From assembly GCA_047639575.1 (NCBI GenBank), contig JBLIOB010000011.1, positions 1 through 33,923 of the forward strand: a stretch of DNA of 33,923 nucleotides, in the 5' to 3' direction. Positions 25,988 through 33,854 of this stretch are shown here, one piece after another. The position numbers were made by a program, and so were the translations under genes. Every line of letters begins with the position of its first letter. Position 1 is the first letter of the stretch. The notes beneath the pieces are model-generated. The model worked only from the letters and a program-made list of their open reading frames with translations, ran no database searches and was not told the origin of the DNA. The stretch comes from JBLIOB01 sp047639575 (lineage in GTDB: Bacteria; Bacteroidota; Bacteroidia; Flavobacteriales_D; Parvicellaceae).

Positions 25988-25995
25988 TATATTTG
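25988..25995 (+). promoter_or_regulatory. -7 promoter box (TATATTTG) of the TPR remnant
   Basis: TATATTTG is an exact TAnnTTTG match lying 9 bases before the ATG at 26005. No clear -33 element was found. Confidence 0.4.
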
Positions 25996-26004
25996 ACACG
26001 TACT

Positions 26005-26606
26005 ATGCAAATGATCCAATTTAATAATTTAATCGTGTTAGTGGTTTTCCCAGTAATGCTGCTCTTTACAAGGTCTGCTGAGGCGCAGCAAAATCTACGC
26101 TGGATTCAATTATTGCATCGTTTCACAATGCGGATGAAGGTCCAGAGAAAGTTGACCTCTTATTAAAGGGCATTCCGTTTTTAATGAATTTAGAATCGGA
26201 CACAGCAATACATTTTGCAACCGAGGGTGCTTTGCTCGCAACTAAGTATCATCGGCCTTATGAAAAAGTAAGGTTTGTAGGTTTTATTGGAGATGCTTAT
26301 TACAGATTAGCTAAATATTCTGAATCACTCGAACATTTATTTAACGCTATTGAAATGGCAGAGGAGATCGGACATGAAGATGCTTATTTGGCCAATACTA
26401 TTGGGAATTTGTATCGAGTAACAGGAGAACTGGATGAAGCGGAAAAGCACTATAGGAAATCACTTTCTTTAAGAGAGTTACAAAAAGACACTGCCGCGAT
26501 AGCATCCTGTTATAATAATATTGGGATAGTCAATATGCTCCGCAGGGACTATGATATTGGAATGCAGCAATGGGTGTTCGTCTTTAAGCTCAGGTTTAAA
26601 GGGTAA
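26005..26606 (+). pseudogene. Frameshifted and truncated TPR-repeat sensor-type protein
   Basis: ATG 26005 begins a signal peptide (FNNLIVLVVFPVMLLFTRSA, then EAQQ). Just after it, around 26090, the frame changes: the rest (STLDSIIASFHNADEGPEKV, then TPR repeats such as ANTIGNLYRVTGELDEAEKH and CYNNIGIVNMLRRDYDIG) lies in another frame. Adding one A to the AAAA at that point would restore AQQKSTLDS in one frame. The repeats stop at about residue 180 with an unrelated short tail, so the output domain (kinase, cyclase or SpoIIE phosphatase in such proteins) is missing. It lies next to the convergent end of yebC. Confidence 0.68.
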
Positions 26607-26633
26607 GATAAAAACTTTAGATTTTCAAATTAC

Positions 26634-27347
26634 TCAGATCATGTTATGATAAACGTTACTTACGTCATCATCTTCGTCCATCTTTTCTAAAAGCTTTTCA
26701 ACTTCTTCAGTCTGCTCTTCGTTTAATTTTTTGGTGTTGGTAGGAATTCTTTCAAAACCAGACTCGATAATTTCCCAAGATTTGTCTTCTATTTCTTTTT
26801 GGATTAATCCGAAACTAGGGAAGTCCCCGTAGATCATGATGGTTCCATCTTCTTCGTCTTTGAAAACTTCCTCAGCACCACAATCAATCAATTCGAACTC
26901 TAATTCTTCAAGGTCAAATTCTTGATCAGTAATTTTAAAATGACATTTCCGTTCGAACATGAATTCAACAGAACCATTGGTTCCCATAATTCCTCCGTTC
27001 TTGCTAAACACATTTCTTACATTGGCCACAGTTCTGTTATTGTTATCACTGGTGCACTCTACATATAGTGCTATGCCATGTGGAGCATATCCTTCAAAAG
27101 TAACCTCAGCGTAGCTCGCTGTGTCTTTGTCGGTTGCTTTCTTAATGGCTCGATCAACATTGTCTTTAGGCATGTTGACGGCCTTCGCATTTTGAATTAC
27201 AGCTCTTAATCGAGAATTTGAATCTGGATCTGGACCGCCTTCTTTCACTGCTATAACGATGTCTTTGCCGATTCTACTGAACTGTTTGGCCATTTTTGAC
27301 CAACGTTTCATTTTTCTCTCTTTTCTAAATTCAAAAGCTCTTCCCAT
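26634..27347 (-). CDS. YebC/TACO1-family translational or transcriptional regulator
   Basis: 237 residues, full length. Diagnostic segments are MGRAFEFRKERKMKRW with MAKQFSRIGKDIVIAVKEGG, NSRLRAVIQNAKAVNMPKDN, FEGYAPHGIALYVECTSDNN and NVRNVFSKNGGIMGTNGSV. The family binds the ribosome or DNA; recent work favours relief of ribosome stalling at proline-rich sites. It is the last gene of a usp-truC-yebC minus-strand operon, 19 bases after truC. Confidence 0.95.
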   Translation of the reverse strand: MGRAFEFRKERKMKRWSKMAKQFSRIGKDIVIAVKEGGPDPDSNSRLRAVIQNAKAVNMPKDNVDRAIKKATDKDTASYAEVTFEGYAPHGIALYVECTSDNNNRTVANVRNVFSKNGGIMGTNGSVEFMFERKCHFKITDQEFDLEELEFELIDCGAEEVFKDEEDGTIMIYGDFPSFGLIQKEIEDKSWEIIESGFERIPTNTKKLNEEQTEEVEKLLEKMDEDDDVSNVYHNMI

Positions 27348-27366
27348 TTCTTTGTTGTTTTATCGG

Positions 27367-28056
27367 TTACAAATTAAGAAATTCTCTGTCAAAATTCAAC
27401 ACCTCGGTCATCCTTTCAAATTCTTTACTGAAAGGAGCACGAATTTCAATTTCTTCGCCTGATGGCAAACTAAGTTTTAATTTAGCTGCATGAAGCATCA
27501 TTGTTCCCATATTCCATTGGTCTAGGAAGAATTTGTTTTGCTTATTACATCCATGTGGACGGTCACCAATAATAGGATGCCGCAGGTGGTTAAGGTGTTT
27601 TCGGATCTGATGCATTCTCCCAGTCTGAGGCATTAAGTGAACCAGACTGTACCTTGAAGTATCAAATTTTCCTTGAGGAATATTGATTTCAGTATGCTGC
27701 AAACAGTTGTAATTGGTTTGGGCCGATTGGCTCACACCTTTTTCGTTAATCAATGCTTTGTCAATATTGCCACGTTCATCGATAAAGCCGCGAACTATTG
27801 CCACATATGATTTCTGTCCTGATCCTAATGCATGCTGAAAGGCTGAAGTCAAGTCTAATTTTTTAGCAAACAGTAAAACTCCAGCAGTCTTTCGATCAAG
27901 TCGATGAATTGGATTTATACGCTGACCTAGTTGGTCTCGAAGAATTTGAAGAGCAAACTGATCTGTATTCCCTATCAGCTTACTACGATGCACAGCTAAT
28001 CCGTGCGGTTTATTTATTGCGATTAAATCTTCGTCCTCGTAAAGAACATCGAGCAT
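27367..28056 (-). CDS. truC: RluA-family pseudouridine synthase, TruC-like
   Basis: 229 residues without an S4 domain. The catalytic Asp is D54 in the family motif HRLDRKTAGVLLFAK. Other family blocks are NKPHGLAVH, YVAIVRG, MPQTGRMHQIRKHLNHLRHP and IIGDRPHG. The small size and lack of an S4 domain fit TruC (tRNA U65), but other RluA relatives cannot be excluded. The start codon abuts the stop codon of the usp gene with no gap, so the two are coupled. Confidence 0.82.
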   Translation of the reverse strand: MLDVLYEDEDLIAINKPHGLAVHRSKLIGNTDQFALQILRDQLGQRINPIHRLDRKTAGVLLFAKKLDLTSAFQHALGSGQKSYVAIVRGFIDERGNIDKALINEKGVSQSAQTNYNCLQHTEINIPQGKFDTSRYSLVHLMPQTGRMHQIRKHLNHLRHPIIGDRPHGCNKQNKFFLDQWNMGTMMLHAAKLKLSLPSGEEIEIRAPFSKEFERMTEVLNFDREFLNL

Positions 28057-28875
28057 CTAGAAAGAGGTAGACTTAACGCTAATAGCGTTAACGATTAGCG
28101 CTGGCACTTTATCATCATTAGTAATAATACCTTGAGCAAACTTATTAAGGCTAATTATCTGTCCTTCGTTATTTACGGAAATAGCAATCATGTTTCCTTT
28201 AATCTTTTTGCAATATTCTAAAGTTTTAGAAGTAAATGAACCACTTCCGGCCATTAGTTTAGTTGCGTACTTGATCTCATTCTTTTTTAATTGCCGAGCA
28301 ACAATGGTCATGTTGGTCTGAATTTTTCGAGAAAGCATATTATCTGTTTGAGAAGGAGCAACTAAGTGAATATCTGCATCAAAAAGTCGAGCTATATAGG
28401 TGGCAATGTTCATGATTTGAAGACTCTCAACACCAACGTCTACTGGAAATACAATTTTATCGATAGTGGTTACCACTACATCCGCTTGAATGATTAAAAA
28501 TGGAAGATTAGTACTAAGAACCACTTTCATGGCAAAGGAACCAAGCACTTTTTGCATTCCTTTAGCACCATGCGTACCCAATATTACAAGGTTCGAGTTA
28601 ACTTTTTTTGCAGTGGAAGCTATATCGTCAAAAATGTTTCCAGTTTTAACGCTTCCGCCAAGAGTAATTTTTGGATTTTTCGCCTTACACGCTTTAATAA
28701 TTTCGATCAATTTGGCTTTCGCATGATCTTTTTCACCCTCTTTCTTTACAATATGAACTAAATAAACTTCAGCAAATGACTTCTTAGCTAAATTAACCGC
28801 ATAGGTTAATGCAGCATCTCCAACTTCAGTAAAGTCGTGTGGTACAAGATAATTTTGTTTGCTTGTAGTACTCAT
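28057..28875 (-). CDS. Tandem universal stress protein (UspA family)
   Basis: 272 residues with two Usp-like halves. The first half is well preserved, opening NYLVPHDFTEVGDAALTYAV and carrying ILGTHGAKGMQKVLGSFA, close to the ATP-binding G-x2-G-x9-G(S/T) motif but apparently one residue shorter. The second half (DKIVFPVDVGVESLQIMNIA onward) has lost the glycine motif. Such tandem Usp proteins are common in Bacteroidetes and respond to stress or energy limitation. It is the first gene of the operon with truC and yebC. Confidence 0.87.
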   Translation of the reverse strand: MSTTSKQNYLVPHDFTEVGDAALTYAVNLAKKSFAEVYLVHIVKKEGEKDHAKAKLIEIIKACKAKNPKITLGGSVKTGNIFDDIASTAKKVNSNLVILGTHGAKGMQKVLGSFAMKVVLSTNLPFLIIQADVVVTTIDKIVFPVDVGVESLQIMNIATYIARLFDADIHLVAPSQTDNMLSRKIQTNMTIVARQLKKNEIKYATKLMAGSGSFTSKTLEYCKKIKGNMIAISVNNEGQIISLNKFAQGIITNDDKVPALIVNAISVKSTSF

Positions 28876-28911
28876 GGAATCAAATTAGTTATTTATAGCT
28901 GACTAAATATA

Positions 28912-28937
28912 AGCATTTGAACTTATTTCCAAATGCT
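28912..28937. repeat. Inverted repeat between divergent usp and egtB genes
   Basis: AGCATTTG and CAAATGCT are perfect 8-base arms separated by 10 bases (28920-28929). It lies 37 bases upstream of the usp start on the minus strand, a position suited to a dimeric regulator. It has no T tract, so it does not look like a terminator. Confidence 0.4.
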
Positions 28938-29129
28938 ATTATCAATAGGATATCAAACGTCCAGTATTAATAAACTCCGTTTTATTGTCGATTGAGACCT
29001 TAATATTAAAGACTAACGTGCTAATTAACGGTTTTGTTATTCTGAAGACTTTGTCAATAACTAGTCCAGATCGTAGCAGAATCGCAAATATTTGAACTAA
29101 TTTGACAAATGGATGAACATTTCAATTGC

Positions 29130-29137
29130 TACTTTTG
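29130..29137 (+). promoter_or_regulatory. Bacteroidetes-type -7 promoter box (TACTTTTG) of the egt operon
   Basis: TACTTTTG is an exact TAnnTTTG match, 10 bases before the egtB ATG, implying a very short leader. A TTTG at 29101-29104 is a possible but widely spaced -33 element. Confidence 0.5.
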
Positions 29138-29147
29138 TAATTGATAT

Positions 29148-30293
29148 ATGAGTATAAAGGATAGATTTAGAAAAATAAGAATTAAATCGGTGGAGCTATG
29201 TTCTCCATTGGAAATAGAAGATTATGTTCCTCAGTTGGCTATTCACACGAGCCCGCCTAAATGGCATTTAGCCCATACTACTTGGTTTTTCGAGCAAATG
29301 ATTCTTAAAAAGCATTTTACAGGCTATCGGGAATTTGATGAAACCTATAATTTCCTTTTTAATAGTTATTATAATACCGTTGGCGATCGTGCTTTACGAG
29401 TTGAGAGAGGGCAGTCTAGACCAACGGTAGCGAACGTTTATAAGTATCGTGAATATGTCGATGATGCTATGACCGAATTTTTAGATTCAGAGTTGAATGA
29501 TGAAGTTCGAGAATTATTGGTGCTAGGTTTAAATCATGAACAACAACATCAAGAATTACTAATTACGGATTTAAAGTATACGCTAAGTGTGAACCATACA
29601 TTCCCAGCTTATGGTCAGGATGGATCTAAGGTTGATGCGGTTAATGCATCTTCTGGATGGTCGAGGGTTGATGAAGGAGTTTATGACGTTGGATATAAAG
29701 GAGAAGGTTTTTGCTTTGATAATGAACTGAATAATCATAAAGTGTATTTAAACGATTTTGAAATCTCAAATTCACTAGTAACGAATGGCGAATTCATAGA
29801 GTTTATGAATGCCGGAGGATATGCAGATTTCAACTTATGGTTAGACGAAGGCTGGTCTTGGGTCAATGAAAACGAAATACAAGCCCCATTGTATTGGCAT
29901 AAAATCAATAGGACATGGCATTATTATACACTTGGTGGACTTAAGCCAGTTGATAAAGATGCGATACTTAGTCATGTCAATTATTATGAATCCATGGCTT
30001 TTGCATTTTGGAAAAAAATGAGATTGCCCACTGAGTTTGAATGGGAAATTGCATCCGATCAATTTAAATGGGGAGAAAGGTGGGAATGGACTAACTCTGC
30101 ATATTTGCCATATCCTGGATTCAAAACAGCTTCTGGAGCAGTAGGAGAGTATAATGGGAAATTCATGATCAATCAAATGGTCCTAAGGGGAAGTTCTGTG
30201 GCAACTGCCGAAGGGCATAGTAGAAATTCGTATCGGAATTTTTTCCATCCATATTATAGATGGCAATATTCAGGAATAAGGTTAGTGAAATGA
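29148..30293 (+). CDS. egtB: Ergothioneine sulfoxide synthase EgtB
   Basis: 381 residues: an N-terminal DinB-like helical domain and a C-terminal FGE-sulfatase/C-type-lectin domain. The iron ligands are expected to be H43 (WHLAHTTWFFEQ), H130 and H134 (LNHEQQHQE). The ending (RGSSVATAEGHSRNSYRNFF, then YRWQYSGIRLV) is characteristic. The enzyme couples hercynine to a thiol donor with oxygen, forming the sulfoxide intermediate. The window contains no EgtA or EgtC, so cysteine rather than gamma-glutamylcysteine may be the donor, as in fungal-type routes; this is inference. Its stop overlaps the egtD start (ATGA). Confidence 0.92.
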   Translation: MSIKDRFRKIRIKSVELCSPLEIEDYVPQLAIHTSPPKWHLAHTTWFFEQMILKKHFTGYREFDETYNFLFNSYYNTVGDRALRVERGQSRPTVANVYKYREYVDDAMTEFLDSELNDEVRELLVLGLNHEQQHQELLITDLKYTLSVNHTFPAYGQDGSKVDAVNASSGWSRVDEGVYDVGYKGEGFCFDNELNNHKVYLNDFEISNSLVTNGEFIEFMNAGGYADFNLWLDEGWSWVNENEIQAPLYWHKINRTWHYYTLGGLKPVDKDAILSHVNYYESMAFAFWKKMRLPTEFEWEIASDQFKWGERWEWTNSAYLPYPGFKTASGAVGEYNGKFMINQMVLRGSSVATAEGHSRNSYRNFFHPYYRWQYSGIRLVK

Positions 30294-31219
30294 GTCAGTT
30301 TTTAAAAGATGTATATGAGGGACTAGAGTCCGAACCGAAGACTTTGTCGTCTAAATATTTCTATGATGAAATAGGGGATGATTTGTTTGTGAAAATCATG
30401 AACATGCCAGAATATTATCTTACTAACTGTGAGTTTGAGATATTTTCCGAGCAATCTTCCTCCATTATCTCAGCTTTCAATATGACTGAGGAGTTTGATT
30501 TAATTGAGCTTGGAGCTGGTGATGGCACTAAGACAATCGAGCTGCTTAAAGCGCTTAATGGAAGTGTTGAGTACGTGTATAGCCCAGTGGATATTTCAGA
30601 AAATGCGTTAGAAGGCTTAAAGAAACGGCTGAATGATGAGCTTCCATCTGTAAAGGTAGATAAGCAACAAGGAGAATACTTTGAAGTACTCGGTCAAATT
30701 AAAGATGTTCAGAAACCAAAAGTTATCTTGTTCTTAGGTTCAAATATTGGAAACTTAGAGGATGCAAATGCGAAGAAATTTATATCGCTTTTGGCTCAAT
30801 CGCTAAATGCAGGTGATAAGTTGTTAATAGGAATAGACTTAATTAAATCGTCTTCAATCGTTTTGCCAGCTTATAATGATGGCCAAGGGTATACCAGAGA
30901 TTTTAATTTGAATTTGTTAAATCGAATAAATCAGGAGTTGAAAGGAAATATTGAAGTAGATAATTTCAAGCATGTTCCTAGCTACACATCAGATGAAGGA
31001 ATTGCTAGAAGTCATATTGAAAGTTTATGCGATCAGACTTTTACCGTGTCAGGCAAACAATTTAGCCTTACTAAAGGGGAACAGATTCGGACAGAGATTT
31101 CAAGAAAATACAATGATCAAATAATGGCAGATATTATCAATGGGTCCGGTTTGAAAGTAATCAATAAATTTACTGATAAGAAGAACTATTTTGCAGACTA
31201 TTTGTTAGAAAAGGGATGA
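30290..31219 (+). CDS. egtD: L-histidine N-alpha-methyltransferase EgtD
   Basis: 309 residues starting at ATG 30290, which overlaps the egtB stop as ATGA; a longer ORF start at 30260 lies inside egtB and is less likely. The SAM-binding motif is ELGAGDGTKT (E73-G79). Other family segments are SSKYFYDEIGDDLFVKIMNM, PEYYLTNCEFEIF, VILFLGSNIGNL, IGIDLIKSS and YNDGQGYTRDFNLNLLNRIN. It trimethylates histidine to hercynine, the first step of ergothioneine synthesis. Its stop overlaps the next start as ATGA. Confidence 0.94.
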   Translation: MSQFLKDVYEGLESEPKTLSSKYFYDEIGDDLFVKIMNMPEYYLTNCEFEIFSEQSSSIISAFNMTEEFDLIELGAGDGTKTIELLKALNGSVEYVYSPVDISENALEGLKKRLNDELPSVKVDKQQGEYFEVLGQIKDVQKPKVILFLGSNIGNLEDANAKKFISLLAQSLNAGDKLLIGIDLIKSSSIVLPAYNDGQGYTRDFNLNLLNRINQELKGNIEVDNFKHVPSYTSDEGIARSHIESLCDQTFTVSGKQFSLTKGEQIRTEISRKYNDQIMADIINGSGLKVINKFTDKKNYFADYLLEKG

Positions 31220-31533
31220 TTACTAAAACTCCAGAGCCTCCTTATTACACAGTGATTTTCACATCTACTAGAACAGATATTGATGATGGTTATACAGAAA
31301 TGAATGCCCTAACAGATGAAATGGTGGAACATTACCCTGGTTATTTTGGTAATGAATACCTCAGAGATGAAAATGGATTTGGAATTCATGTCTCCTACTG
31401 GAAAGACATGGAATCTATAATGGAGTGGAAAAATGACGAGCTGCATAAAACAGCAAAGGAATTTGGAATAGAAAAATGGTACACTGAATATAAAGTAAGG
31501 ATTGCCAAAGTTGAATATGATTCAGAAATATAA
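31216..31533 (+). CDS. Antibiotic biosynthesis monooxygenase (ABM)-like small protein
   Basis: 105 residues with the ferredoxin-like alpha/beta pattern of the ABM domain: YYTVIFTSTRTDIDDGYTEM, an acidic helix, YPGYFGNEYLRDENGFGIHV and SYWKDMESIMEWKNDELHKT. ABM proteins include quinol and haem monooxygenases and many of unknown role. The start overlaps the egtD stop (ATGA), placing it in the ergothioneine operon; whether it acts in that pathway is unknown. Confidence 0.85.
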   Translation: MITKTPEPPYYTVIFTSTRTDIDDGYTEMNALTDEMVEHYPGYFGNEYLRDENGFGIHVSYWKDMESIMEWKNDELHKTAKEFGIEKWYTEYKVRIAKVEYDSEI

Positions 31534-31543
31534 AAGATAGTTT

Positions 31544-31825
31544 ATGAAAGCAGTTTGGAATAACGTAGTAATCGCAGAAAGTGACGAGACCATTGTGATC
31601 GAAGGCAACCACTACTTCCCAAGAAATTCAATAAATGAAGCTAATTTTACGGATTCGGACACAAAGTCTGTTTGTCCTTGGAAAGGAACCGCTTCTTACT
31701 TCTCTGTTGAGGCTGATGGAGAAACAAATAAAGATGCCGCATGGTATTATCCTTCTACTTCAAAACTGGCTGAGAAATTCGAGGGATATGTTGCCTTTTG
31801 GAAAGGTGTTCAAGTAATTGACTAA
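31544..31825 (+). CDS. DUF427 family protein
   Basis: 93 residues, nearly a complete DUF427 domain: MKAVWNNVVIAESDETIVIE, GNHYFPRNSI, SVCPWKGTASYFSV, DAAWYYPSTSK and EKFEGYVAFWKGVQV. The function of the family is not established. It starts 10 bases after the ABM gene and is the last gene of the egt operon. Its last 4 bases overlap the end of the convergent PLP-enzyme gene. Confidence 0.92.
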   Translation: MKAVWNNVVIAESDETIVIEGNHYFPRNSINEANFTDSDTKSVCPWKGTASYFSVEADGETNKDAAWYYPSTSKLAEKFEGYVAFWKGVQVID

Positions 31826-32877
31826 TGTCTATTCAACAACTCGCAAATTGATTTGATTTCACTTTCAGAGTTGTGATAGTGAAATCCAAAGCGCAAGTAT
31901 TCGCCTCTTTCAACCGCAATTACTTGATTCGCAGCCAAGTATTCAACTAGACCTTTTTGATTTTGAATAGAGATGATGCCAACACGTGCTTCGATGTTAG
32001 AAGCACCAATTAAATTGTATTTGTCATGATCTAAATGCTTTATAAACTGACCGACCAGGTTCTTACTATGAGCTTCAATAGAAGCTTTTCCAATTTCTAA
32101 TTTGACTTTAAGGGCTCCATTGAGTAGGAGTAAATTATGAAATGGTAAATGGCCAGGTTCATAACAATGGATATCTCTTTTGAATAAGAACTCATCATTT
32201 ATCATTCTAAAACTATTCCTTCCACCAAAGACCGGGGAAAATTTAGTTATAAATTCTTGCTTGCAGCACATGGTACCTGATCCATACCCTCCATTCATCC
32301 ACTTGTAATTACTGCCAATTATAACATCAACTGTAAGGGAAGAAAAGTCATAATTAAACACGCCCATACTCTGCGTGCAATCTAATATAAATAAGATGCC
32401 GAGCTCCTTGCACTTTTGTCCAATAACCTCAGCATCTATCATATAACCAGTCATATACTGTACGTGACTAATAGAAAGAACTTTTGCCTTTGTGGTCGAC
32501 AGTGCAGACAAAATTATTTCTGTACTGAATTCAACCGAAGGAATGTAAGAGATGTCAAATTTGTTAAGTTCAAAAGGAAGGTTGACAGAAGGATAGTCTC
32601 CTTCGTAAAGTAAAACAGAATTATGTGTCGGTAGAATGGATGCTATTATCCCTGATAAACCAAAGCTAAAATTGGGTATAAATGCAATTTCGTTTTTAGG
32701 CGCTCCTAGAAAGGTCGACACCAAATCCTTTGTCTCATAATATCCGGTTTGTTCTAAGTCAGCATATGCTTTCTCCGGGTTAGAAAGCTGCCCTACATGG
32801 AACTGATCTAACAATTCTTTGCCTTCTTTAGTAATGATTCCAGCCGCTGGCGTATTAACGTATATCAATTTATCCAT
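31822..32877 (-). CDS. PLP-dependent class V aminotransferase-like enzyme, candidate EgtE C-S lyase
   Basis: 351 residues of the NifS/CsdB-like fold type I. The PLP lysine is K192 (GSNYKWMNGGYGSG), the pyridine-binding Asp is D166 (FILDCTQSMGVF), and H138 (SISHVQYMTG) fits the ring-stacking position. The fold starts at YVNTPAAGIITKEG. No desulfurase-type catalytic Cys loop is obvious. It lies convergent with the ergothioneine operon, overlapping its end by 4 bases. Because ergothioneine synthesis ends with a PLP C-S lyase (EgtE), this is the natural candidate; the assignment rests on context. Confidence 0.75.
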   Translation of the reverse strand: MDKLIYVNTPAAGIITKEGKELLDQFHVGQLSNPEKAYADLEQTGYYETKDLVSTFLGAPKNEIAFIPNFSFGLSGIIASILPTHNSVLLYEGDYPSVNLPFELNKFDISYIPSVEFSTEIILSALSTTKAKVLSISHVQYMTGYMIDAEVIGQKCKELGILFILDCTQSMGVFNYDFSSLTVDVIIGSNYKWMNGGYGSGTMCCKQEFITKFSPVFGGRNSFRMINDEFLFKRDIHCYEPGHLPFHNLLLLNGALKVKLEIGKASIEAHSKNLVGQFIKHLDHDKYNLIGASNIEARVGIISIQNQKGLVEYLAANQVIAVERGEYLRFGFHYHNSESEIKSICELLNRH

Positions 32878-32929
32878 TCCTATTTAATTACGTTTTGAAT
32901 ATAAATAAACTTTCGTGATTACCTTGATA

Positions 32930-32960
32930 TTGGCGTGAGAACTAAATCAGATTATCTTTG
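32930..32960 (+). promoter_or_regulatory. Complete Bacteroidetes promoter of the potassium channel gene
   Basis: A TTGG at 32930-32933 is followed, after 19 bases, by TATCTTTG at 32953-32960, an exact TAnnTTTG box with correct spacing to the -33 element. The ATG at 32966 is 6 bases after the box, so transcription should begin at or next to the start codon, giving a leaderless or nearly leaderless mRNA. Confidence 0.68.
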
Positions 32961-32965
32961 AATCA

Positions 32966-33796
32966 ATGGCCGACTCAGAAAACACAATTAAACCTTGGAA
33001 AAGGAAACTTCATGAAGTAATCTATGAAGCAGACACTCCATTAGGTAAGTTGTTTGATGTTGCTTTGTTAATTTGCATTTTTCTAAGCGTTGCTGCTGTC
33101 ATGCTGGAAAGTGTTGAGTGGATCAGTATTAAATATAAAACTGAACTATTCGTTGCAGAGTGGGCGTTTACGATATTTTTCTCAATAGAATACGTTCTTA
33201 GAATTGTTGTGGTTAAAAAGCCCTTTCGGTATATCTTAAGCTTTTATGGACTAATTGACTTACTATCGATCATCCCAACTTACTTAGGGCTATTTGTTAC
33301 GAATGCATCTTTCTTAAGAGCAATAAGGATCATAAGACTACTCCGAGTGTTTAGAATCTTTAAGCTGGCTAGATATATGTCCGAAGCTAAAGTCTTAATG
33401 CAAGCTTTAAAAGCAAGCAAGGCAAGGATATTGGTGTTCCTTTTCGGTGTGATGGTGATGGTAACAATCATGGGTACTATTATGTATATAATAGAAGATT
33501 ATCCAGATACAGCTTTCACCAGTATTCCTAGAAGTATTTACTGGGCCATTGTAACAATAACTACAGTGGGTTATGGGGACATAAGTCCTGTAACGGCTCC
33601 TGGCCAGGCACTTTCATCGATCTTAATGATAATGGGATATGCTGTTATTGTAATCTCAGGTGTTTTTGTTGGTGCCGAAGTAAGAAATACAACATCCTCT
33701 AATGGGCCTGTGTCAACCCGAGCATGTACAAGTTGTTCCAAAGAAGGACATGATTCAGATGCCGAATTCTGTAAATTCTGCGGAGAATCTCTTTGA
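32966..33796 (+). CDS. Voltage-gated-type potassium channel with C-terminal zinc ribbon
   Basis: 276 residues: six membrane helices, an S4 segment LRAIRIIRLLRVFRIFKLAR with regularly spaced Arg/Lys, a pore loop with the potassium filter TVGYGD (residues 200-205), and an S6 helix. After a Ser/Thr-rich linker the last 23 residues form CTSC-x11-CKFC (C254, C257, C269, C272), a zinc-ribbon pattern in the cytoplasm. Bacterial Kv-like channels set membrane potential and potassium flux. The ribbon could help assembly or sense metal or redox state. It is expressed from its own promoter. Confidence 0.9.
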   Translation: MADSENTIKPWKRKLHEVIYEADTPLGKLFDVALLICIFLSVAAVMLESVEWISIKYKTELFVAEWAFTIFFSIEYVLRIVVVKKPFRYILSFYGLIDLLSIIPTYLGLFVTNASFLRAIRIIRLLRVFRIFKLARYMSEAKVLMQALKASKARILVFLFGVMVMVTIMGTIMYIIEDYPDTAFTSIPRSIYWAIVTITTVGYGDISPVTAPGQALSSILMIMGYAVIVISGVFVGAEVRNTTSSNGPVSTRACTSCSKEGHDSDAEFCKFCGESL

Positions 33797-33797
33797 C

Positions 33798-33836
33798 AAA
33801 AAAAATCCCGCCATCTGTATAAACAGAGACGGGATC
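33798..33836 (-). terminator. Rho-independent terminator for the minus-strand gene at the window edge
   Basis: ATCCCG (33805-33810) pairs with CGGGAT (33830-33835), with an inner stem TCTGT-ATAA-ACAGA. The A run before it (33798-33805) becomes a T tract on the minus strand, so it chiefly ends transcription coming from the right. It could also stop readthrough from the channel gene. Confidence 0.8.
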
Positions 33837-33854
33837 TACTAATTTTTATCAATA

